A stretch of 9,858 nt of DNA from Bacillota bacterium (GTDB lineage Bacteria; Bacillota; Clostridia; UBA1381). The position numbers and the translations under genes were made by a program. Below, piece by piece: positions 1-4,617 of the stretch. Every line of letters starts with the position of its first letter. Positions within the stretch are counted from its first letter, which is position 1. The notes beneath the pieces are model-generated. The model saw only the letters and a list, made by a program, of their open reading frames with translations, was not told the DNA's origin and made no database searches. The DNA is taken from contig JAJQAT010000002.1 of the NCBI GenBank assembly GCA_021203665.1, positions 1 to 9,858 of the forward strand, written 5' to 3'.

Positions 1-35
1 CTATTTAATAGGGTTTTGTCAATAGTTTTTTTTTA

Positions 36-69
36 ATATATAGGAGAAGTCAAAACTTCTCCTATATAT
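36..69. repeat. Perfect 15-bp inverted repeat (hairpin)
   Basis: Bases 36-50 and 55-69 are exact reverse complements around a 4-base loop (CAAA). The stem has an AT-rich foot and a GGAGAAG/CTTCTCC core. It is not a standard intrinsic terminator: the T run lies before the stem on the + strand (26-34) and there is none after it. Read on the minus strand it is followed by an A run. It could stabilise the 3' end of a transcript, be a protein-binding dyad, or be the end of a small miniature element. Confidence 0.8.
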
Positions 70-81
70 CTTATCATTATG

Positions 82-192
82 CCTTTCGGGGATTTTCGCC
101 GTATCGGTAGCTGTCCGATATTTTACCGTGAATTTTATCGCTCGGCTTAACGCGTCGTGGCGCACTCACGGAAGCGGCTCCCGCCCGAAAGG
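82..192. other. GC-rich nested-hairpin element, possible structured RNA
   Basis: A perfect 9-bp inverted repeat (CCTTTCGGG at 82-90, CCCGAAAGG at 184-192) encloses about 93 bases with two further exact pairings: TATCGG 102-107 with CCGATA 115-120, and CCGTGA 126-131 with TCACGG 166-171. All three are compatible in one multibranch fold. The block is much more GC-rich than the AT-rich DNA around it, as is usual for structured RNAs in AT-rich genomes. I could not match it to a riboswitch or ncRNA class I know, and the strand is undecided. No ORF of note lies inside. It could instead be a DNA-level palindrome, such as a mobile-element end or recombination site. Confidence 0.4.
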
Positions 193-585
193 AATGTATC
201 TGATGATTGAGATATTCGATTGTCAAAGGCTTTTTTCCCTTTTCACCAATAACAAGCGATTGGTTTTAGGATTTTAGCAACCATTTTTTGAAATTTTTTC
301 ATATTTGATTTTGGTTAAAAAGTGAAATTTGTTTACTGCTGTCGTTTAGTCGTTAATAAGCGCAAAATATGACTTAGCAAGCACAGCAAGTGTAGCCACA
401 CTTGCGAATTTTAACTTGGAACACCCAAACCCGTTTTCGTTTTGCAATAGGCAAAAATTTTTGAAATTATATTAGAGATATGATTTAAAATATTGTGAAA
501 GTAAAAATAAATTTAGGCGCTTTGCACCGGCTGATATTAAAATTTTTATGAAAATTACCGGCTGGGCGCGGCGAGTGGTTTGTTG
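193..585. other. Non-coding AT-rich spacer with one hairpin
   Basis: I see no coding sequence here. Bases 386-405 form a perfect 8-bp hairpin (GCAAGTGT, loop AGCC, ACACTTGC). It is followed on + by only a weak T-rich stretch, so it is at best a poor terminator. The octamer ACCGGCTG occurs twice, at 526-533 and 557-564, 31 bases apart and just upstream of the -10 box at 586. The pair could bind a regulator of the downstream secreted-protein gene, but that is inference. Confidence 0.5.
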
Positions 586-591
586 TATAAT
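586..591 (+). promoter_or_regulatory. -10 box of the secreted-protein pseudogene
   Basis: TATAAT is a perfect sigma-A -10 hexamer 54 bases before the ATG at 646. No good -35 box stands 16-18 bases upstream (the region reads TGGGCG), so the promoter may be activator-dependent or inactive. A tandem 7-base repeat (ACGTACA at 617-623 and 624-630) lies in the leader. The ribosome binding site GAAAGGG (631-637) is about eight bases before the ATG. Confidence 0.5.
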
Positions 592-645
592 AATAGTGTA
601 AAGATATAACTATTGAACGTACAACGTACAGAAAGGGACAGAACT

Positions 646-1220
646 ATGAAAAAGATAATAAAAATTTTGTCAATTACCACGTTGATTGCATCAATGAATG
701 TCATCGCGTTTGCCGCAGCTATCCCGCGTGAAAGCGCGCCGGAAAATGCGGACGAGGGAGCGCAATCGCTATAACGGAAAATTTAATCGGTGATATTCTT
801 GATGAAGTCGAAAGCGGAAATCTTGCCTACACTTTGGCGGCGGGATATGCAAACGCAAGAATCCGCAAGGCGGTCATAGCGGGTGAAATCGACGGTTACG
901 GTTATGGAATTCTATCACCGATTGCACAAAACGCTGTTCGGACAATTCGGGATATGTATTTGCGGTCTGACTACTACAACGCAGTTGAGGAAGAAGTCAA
1001 GGTTATCATTGCCGACATTATAACCGAGGTAGAAAACGGTAAGCCTTATGATGAGGCACTTAAAGAGGCATACACGGCAATCTACCAATCCAAAGACGCA
1101 GGCTATGACACCGCGAATTATGAGGGCATTGACTCTTGTTACTATCCCGATATTCCCACAGTTGACAGCGTGTATTTTAACAGGGCGCGGAAGTTGCTGT
1201 CAGAGGCAATCGAAAATTAA
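646..1220 (+). pseudogene. Small secreted protein, broken by a frameshift
   Basis: The first frame (646-774) starts at an ATG with a good ribosome binding site. It encodes a clear signal peptide: MKKIIKILS, then a hydrophobic stretch ending in AFAAA near residue 25. It stops at codon 43. The -1 frame is open from 732 to 1220 and continues with helical, charged sequence ending in AIEN and TAA. Loss of one base between about 732 and 774 would explain the break; restored, the protein would be about 190 residues. The mature part seems to hold an internal duplication: residues coded at about 777-860 (LIGDILDEVESG) resemble those at about 1008-1090 (VIIADIITEVENG). I do not recognise the family. 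The only other visible start for the downstream frame is TTG 834, which has no good ribosome binding site. A sequencing error is possible, but a decayed paralogue at 4415-4612 shows that the family is eroding here. Confidence 0.75.
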
Positions 1221-1228
1221 CTCATCCC

Positions 1229-1266
1229 AAAAAAACAACGAGGTATTATTTACCCCGTTGTTTTTT
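1229..1266. terminator. Bidirectional intrinsic terminator
   Basis: AAAACAACG (1232-1240) pairs with CGTTGTTTT (1256-1264), and the stem extends inward through GGTA/TACC past one A-C mismatch to a 5-base loop. The outer part is A-rich on the left and T-rich on the right, so the RNA made in either direction ends in a U run. It sits 8 bases after the stop of the + strand secreted-protein gene and just past the 3' end of the minus-strand AraC remnant. It serves both converging transcripts. Confidence 0.85.
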
Positions 1267-1272
1267 CGCATC

Positions 1273-1604
1273 TCACACTTCTTGCCGGCTTTTTTCGGAA
1301 CGGAATTTCAGCTGCGTTGTGCCGATGATTTTCTTGAAAACACTGCTGAAATAGGACGGACTTTAAAAGCCGCATTGCATAGCTGTTTCTGTGACTGACA
1401 TACCGACAAGCATACCACACGCCTTTTCAACCTTACGTGGACGAGGTAATCAAGCACCGTCAGCCCCATTTCCCTTTTAAATAATCTGCAAAGATAGCTT
1501 TTGTCAACCATCCAATCGACAAAGCCGCGCAGGAAATTGCCCTCGCCGAATTGCAAAACGCGCGCCGTGTGCTTTTCGTTATTTTCTTTTTTTAACAATC
1601 GCAT
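1273..1604 (-). pseudogene. Deletion chimera: uxaB 5' end joined to araC 3' end
   Basis: The ORF starts at ATG 1602-1604, three bases after the stop of the GH2 gene. Residues 1-35 contain VLQFGEGNFLRGFVDWMVD, which matches the NAD-binding N-terminus of tagaturonate reductase (UxaB, mannitol dehydrogenase superfamily). From about position 1500 the sequence changes to the C-terminal helix-turn-helix half of an AraC-family regulator (SYLCRLFKREMG, TVLDYLVHVRLK). That part carries two more lesions. One base is missing in the A run at 1424-1427. In the restored frame (ACGMLVGMSVTETAMQCGF, then SPSYFSSVFKKIIGTT) a TAA stands at 1363-1365 where AAA (Lys) is expected. The regulator frame ends at 1273-1275. 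I infer one large deletion that removed most of uxaB and the front of the next araC gene, followed by decay. The junction stays in frame for a 98-residue ORF, which is unlikely to be functional. Confidence 0.85.
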
Positions 1605-1606
1605 TT

Positions 1607-3259
1607 TTATTCTTCGTATTTCCCAAACATTTCCTTCGCTGTGTCATACGCTGTCTTCGGGCGGCGGTATTCGTCCAATACACCCTTGTTGTTATGACAT
1701 CTCGCGCGGGTGGCAAACCATTCGCCCTCCTCCGTTATGCGGCAGTCCGCAAGCTGCCATATAAATACGCCCGTTATGCGAGTGTCGTTCATATATACCT
1801 CAAGATTCTCGCGTATTATATCCGCCTGCCGTTCCTCGCTCCACTTGCACCGTGAGCGGTCGCGGTAACCGTAAATTGCCGCCGCTCCGAGCTCGCTTAC
1901 TATTATCGGTTTATTGTCCCCGCCGGATTTTTTTATCCACTCTATTTCTTGGTTATTCCTCTCGTCAATCGGGCAGTCTTGATACCAGCCGGAATACATA
2001 TTAAAGGAAACCACATCGGGGAGGTCAAGGCAAATATCCGTAAAATGCCGGCAGGTCGCGGAGGTTGTCGGGCGCGTCAAATCCATTGACTTTATTTGCT
2101 CATACTGCTTTTTGTACATCCGTCTGCCCTCCTCGGTTTCCGAGGCGCATTCATTCAGAATACCCCATATGACGATTGACGGGTGATTATAGTGATTTTC
2201 AATCATCTCTCTTATGCAGTCCTCACATTGACGCTCAAAATTCGGATTTTGCATATCCTCCAAAAGTAAACCCCGCGCGTGATTTTCTTCCCAGACGAAT
2301 ATTCCGCGCTCGTCGCAAAGGTCAAGAAAACGTTCGTCGTTCGGATAATGACACGTCCGCACCGCGTTCGCGTTCATATCCCGCATCAAATCCAAATCCT
2401 GCGCCATATGCTGTAAGCTGACCGCACAGCCGTCAACCGCGTAATCCTCGTGGCGGTTAAAGCCTTTGAGATAGATAGGCTCGCCGTTTAGATATATTTT
2501 AGTGTCCCTAACCTCAATAGTGCGAAAACCGACGCGCTCCAATAAATCGTCCGTTTCCTTACCATTTACGGAAAGCACCGTATTTAGCATATACAAATTC
2601 GGCTCGGTGTTTGACCATGCTTTCACATTGTCAAATTCATGCTCAAATACCGCTGTCGCATCCTCGCCGACACTTATCTCGCCGCTCATTTCAGCATCCG
2701 CAAGTGTGCTTTTTACGCGGACATTGATTGTACTATCCGAAAGATTGGCGATATTCACTTCAATTTTGGCGTTCCATTTTCCGCTTTTCATGTACGGCGT
2801 GAAATGAACGCTCTTTATGTATACATCCGCGATATTCTCCATAGCGACAGGCCTTGTAATTCCGCCGTAGGTATAATAATCGTTGGGAATATGCAGTGCG
2901 CTGTGTTCACTGAAGGAATTGTCAACCTCAACCCTTATTTCATGCTCACCCTCGCAAACATCTTTCACGACCGCCGAAAACGGAGTGAACGCGTTATAGT
3001 GATGAGCGATTTTTTCGCCGTCAAAATACACGTCCGCCGTATGGCTCACGCCCTTAAATTCAAGGCGTATATTGCCCGAGCGCGTTATGTATACATTTTT
3101 CGTATAGGTACCCATTCCTCTGTAATTTACAAAATCGGGGTGCTGTTCCCAACAGGACGGAACGGGCAGACTGCATTCCTTGCCGCAGGCTTTAAAACTC
3201 CACATCCCGTCAAGAGAGCGCGCCTCTCTCACGCGGTGCCGGTCAAATAATCGTATCAT
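1607..3259 (-). CDS. GH2 glycosidase, beta-glucuronidase type
   Basis: 550 residues with no signal peptide, so cytoplasmic. The layout is typical of GH2: an N-terminal jelly-roll (about 1-145, with DGMWSFK and YRGMGTYTK), an Ig-like domain (about 148-246), and a TIM barrel (about 250-545). The acid/base is E370 (WGILNE) and the nucleophile E456 (IVSELG); both are present with their usual context (RTCHYP, NHPSIVIWG). N523-x-K525-G matches the NxKG motif that contacts the sugar carboxylate in beta-glucuronidases such as E. coli UidA, which suggests a beta-glucuronide or beta-galacturonide substrate. The protein is about 50 residues shorter than UidA and lacks the long active-site loop, so it belongs with the no-loop group that favours small oligosaccharides. 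The start is ATG 3257-3259 with AAGGAG seven bases upstream; it overlaps the esterase stop by ATGA, implying translational coupling. The uxaB remnant directly downstream supports a role in uronic acid metabolism. Exact substrate is inference. Confidence 0.82.
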   Translation of the reverse strand: MIRLFDRHRVREARSLDGMWSFKACGKECSLPVPSCWEQHPDFVNYRGMGTYTKNVYITRSGNIRLEFKGVSHTADVYFDGEKIAHHYNAFTPFSAVVKDVCEGEHEIRVEVDNSFSEHSALHIPNDYYTYGGITRPVAMENIADVYIKSVHFTPYMKSGKWNAKIEVNIANLSDSTINVRVKSTLADAEMSGEISVGEDATAVFEHEFDNVKAWSNTEPNLYMLNTVLSVNGKETDDLLERVGFRTIEVRDTKIYLNGEPIYLKGFNRHEDYAVDGCAVSLQHMAQDLDLMRDMNANAVRTCHYPNDERFLDLCDERGIFVWEENHARGLLLEDMQNPNFERQCEDCIREMIENHYNHPSIVIWGILNECASETEEGRRMYKKQYEQIKSMDLTRPTTSATCRHFTDICLDLPDVVSFNMYSGWYQDCPIDERNNQEIEWIKKSGGDNKPIIVSELGAAAIYGYRDRSRCKWSEERQADIIRENLEVYMNDTRITGVFIWQLADCRITEEGEWFATRARCHNNKGVLDEYRRPKTAYDTAKEMFGKYEE

Positions 3260-4083
3260 TTTTGTGCTCCTTTTGTATTTTTATAATATTTACCTATGCT
3301 TTCGCCTACGGTTCTGCCAACCTCATTATATGCTTTTTGCTTATAATGGTATTGGTCTTTCATATCGCCTATATACGGCTCAAAGCTGCCCGCAAGTATA
3401 AAATCGTCGTTCGTTTCGCAAAGCTCGGCTTGCGCCCCGCGTATAATTCCGTAATACTCGTCCCATTCCTTGCCCGTAAGACCTGTTGCCGTTATCGAAT
3501 AATCGATATAGTTGTAATGACCTATTTGAACGATAAAGCATTTCTGCGCTCCGTGAGCCTTGAATGCTTTAAAAATATTTCTTGTGTTTGCTTTATACGC
3601 GTCCGCGCTTAATTTATCGTCGGCATCGCTTTCGCCCTGACACCATACAACAAACACCCTGCCTACAGCTATTCCGTTCTCCGTCAAAAACGCCTTTGCC
3701 GCGTCAAGCCTTTGGGCCGCATCGGTTATGTAATTGTTCAGCCATTCTGACGCGCGGCTGCCGCCTATCGACGCGGAAACCGCGACGAGCTGTCTGCCGG
3801 TTTGATTGTAATATTCATCAACGGCGGCGCTGACCATGCTTCCGCTTCGCTTTGTAATTCCGTTTGGTTTGAGGTCGCTTATCGCGCCCTCCTTATCCTC
3901 TCCGAGACCGAACGGCTCCGTAACCGCCGTAAGCGCGTCGGGATTGCTTACCGCCTTATATTCAAATCCCGCATTGATATTGCATACCGCGGCAAGGCTC
4001 GCGTCTCCTCTGCCGGACATATTCGACTGCCCCGCAAATACCGCAAGGTCAACCGTATTGTTGATATGTGCTGCTTTTTTCAA
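3256..4083 (-). CDS. SASA/CE6-like carbohydrate acetylesterase
   Basis: 275 residues, no signal peptide. All family blocks of the sialate O-acetylesterase/acetylxylan esterase group (SGNH fold) are present. GQSNM holds the catalytic S20. GGSR lies at 108-110 plus R110's neighbours. VVWCQGESD has Q149-G150-E151. D243-x-x-H246 supplies the Asp and His of the triad. It should remove acetyl groups from imported sugars or oligosaccharides. The start is TTG (4081-4083): no in-frame ATG is near, and a strong GGGAGGA at 4091-4097 is spaced correctly. The stop overlaps the GH2 start by four bases, so the two are co-translated, and deacetylation probably prepares the substrate for the GH2 enzyme. Family assignment is firm. 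Whether the substrate is acetylated xylan, pectin or a host glycan cannot be read from the sequence; sialic acid is not specifically indicated, as no sialic acid genes are nearby. Confidence 0.85.
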   Translation of the reverse strand: MKKAAHINNTVDLAVFAGQSNMSGRGDASLAAVCNINAGFEYKAVSNPDALTAVTEPFGLGEDKEGAISDLKPNGITKRSGSMVSAAVDEYYNQTGRQLVAVSASIGGSRASEWLNNYITDAAQRLDAAKAFLTENGIAVGRVFVVWCQGESDADDKLSADAYKANTRNIFKAFKAHGAQKCFIVQIGHYNYIDYSITATGLTGKEWDEYYGIIRGAQAELCETNDDFILAGSFEPYIGDMKDQYHYKQKAYNEVGRTVGESIGKYYKNTKGAQK

Positions 4084-4090
4084 GATGATT

Positions 4091-4097
4091 TCCTCCC
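4091..4097 (-). promoter_or_regulatory. Strong ribosome binding site fixing a TTG start
   Basis: Read on the minus strand this is GGGAGGA, close to the full anti-16S complement, with about seven bases to the TTG at 4081-4083. It is the main reason to accept TTG as the start of the acetylesterase. The encoded N-terminus (KKAAHINNTVDLAVFAGQSN) leads directly into the first beta strand and the GQSN motif, so little or nothing is missing. Confidence 0.75.
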
Positions 4098-4139
4098 TGT
4101 GGTTTTGGTTATATATATGACGGCAAAAAACAATAATTT

Positions 4140-4168
4140 ATTGCAATAGCAAAAAAATTTACAGACAA
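4140..4168 (-). promoter_or_regulatory. Candidate promoter of the esterase-GH2 operon
   Basis: On the minus strand TTGTCT (4163-4168) and TGCAAT (4140-4145) are separated by exactly 17 bases, a plausible but imperfect sigma-A pair. It would give a leader of about 50 bases before the TTG start. A TATATATA stretch at 4111-4118 is an alternative -10 but lacks a good -35. The -35 overlaps the dyad at 4161-4179. Confidence 0.35.
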
Positions 4169-4179
4169 ACATTGCCTGT
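4161..4179. promoter_or_regulatory. Dyad, possible operator over the candidate -35
   Basis: ACAGACAA (4161-4168) and TTGCCTGT (4172-4179) form an inverted repeat with one mismatch around a 3-base centre. Its size suits a dimeric helix-turn-helix repressor such as a LacI- or GntR-family protein. It covers the candidate -35 box of the esterase-GH2 operon, the position expected of a repressor site. No such regulator gene is in the window. Confidence 0.35.
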
Positions 4180-4308
4180 TTAAGCTATACACAAATAAGG
4201 CTATTCATTTTTCAGGGGTTAAAGTCAAACGATATTACTTAGCGCATTTCAAGCTCCAAAACAATAGCTTTTATATGGGTTAAAACCGCTCTAAATGCCG
4301 GCACACAC

Positions 4309-4353
4309 AAAAAAGGCGGAAATCCGATAACTTTACGGATAGTCGCCCTTTTT
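4309..4353. terminator. Long bidirectional terminator hairpin
   Basis: AAAAAGGCG (4310-4318) pairs with CGCC-C-TTTTT (4344-4353, one bulged C). Inside, ATCCG (4322-4326) pairs with CGGAT (4336-4340). On the minus strand the stem ends in a T run (4309-4314), so it can stop transcription from the large GH42-like gene before the esterase operon. On the + strand it also ends in Ts. Confidence 0.65.
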
Positions 4354-4414
4354 GGTATGCAAATGTTTTGAAGCGATTCTTGTCGTTAAATCCTTTTTCA
4401 CAATAAACGTGTAA

Positions 4415-4612
4415 CGCACACTTAACGAAATATACACAGCAATCTATCAATCCAAAAACGCAAGCTATGACACCGCGAATTATGAGGGCATTGACTCTTG
4501 TTACTATCCCGATACTCCCGCGATTGACTCCAAAGCACTAAGGTGCCTGTTTAGGGGCACCTCAATACTTGTTGATTTATCTTATTTTCCGCAGCTTATA
4601 ATGTCGCTCTAA
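4415..4612 (+). pseudogene. Relic of a paralogue of the 646-1220 secreted protein
   Basis: Bases 4433-4528 align without gaps to 1071-1166: I count 8 mismatches in 96 bases (about 92% identity). The similarity fades in the 14 bases upstream and stops after 4528. The same frame is used, giving YTAIYQSKNASYDTANYEGI against YTAIYQSKDAGYDTANYEGI. The open frame runs from just after a TAA (4412-4414) to TAA 4610-4612, but it has no start codon, signal peptide or ribosome binding site, and its C-terminus is unrelated. Most differences change an amino acid, which fits decay. It is a truncated duplicate, or a remnant of a former tandem family once flanking the esterase-GH2 operon. Confidence 0.85.
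4541..4562. repeat. 7-bp hairpin downstream of the GH42-like gene
   Basis: AGGTGCC (4541-4547) and GGCACCT (4556-4562) are exact reverse complements with an 8-base loop. On the minus strand it lies about 55 bases after the stop of the large gene, but no T run follows, so it is more likely an mRNA 3'-end stabiliser than an efficient terminator. It sits within the 3' part of the relic where similarity to 646-1220 has already ended. Confidence 0.5.
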
Positions 4613-4617
4613 CATAA

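Noticed and set aside
17..22. TTGACA on the minus strand as a complete promoter
   Set aside because: It is a perfect -35, but a -10 at 17 bases would fall just outside the window, so the promoter cannot be confirmed.
1..645. CRISPR array or tRNA/rRNA gene in the left intergenic region
   Set aside because: There are no regularly spaced repeats, no cloverleaf with a T-loop (GGTTCGAAT-like) and no rRNA signature. Only isolated hairpins are present.
732..774. Programmed -1 ribosomal frameshift in the secreted-protein gene
   Set aside because: The overlap contains no X-XXY-YYZ slippery heptamer in the right phase and no obvious downstream pseudoknot, so a mutation or sequencing error is simpler.
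1048..1398. A + strand ORF running across the terminator at 1229-1266
   Set aside because: It reads out of frame through the secreted-protein gene, the terminator hairpin and the AraC remnant. Its protein has no recognisable features.
2639..3250. A 203-codon + strand ORF antisense to the GH2 gene
   Set aside because: It shows no family motif, no signal peptide and no ribosome binding site, while the opposite strand holds all GH2 catalytic motifs. It is a shadow frame.
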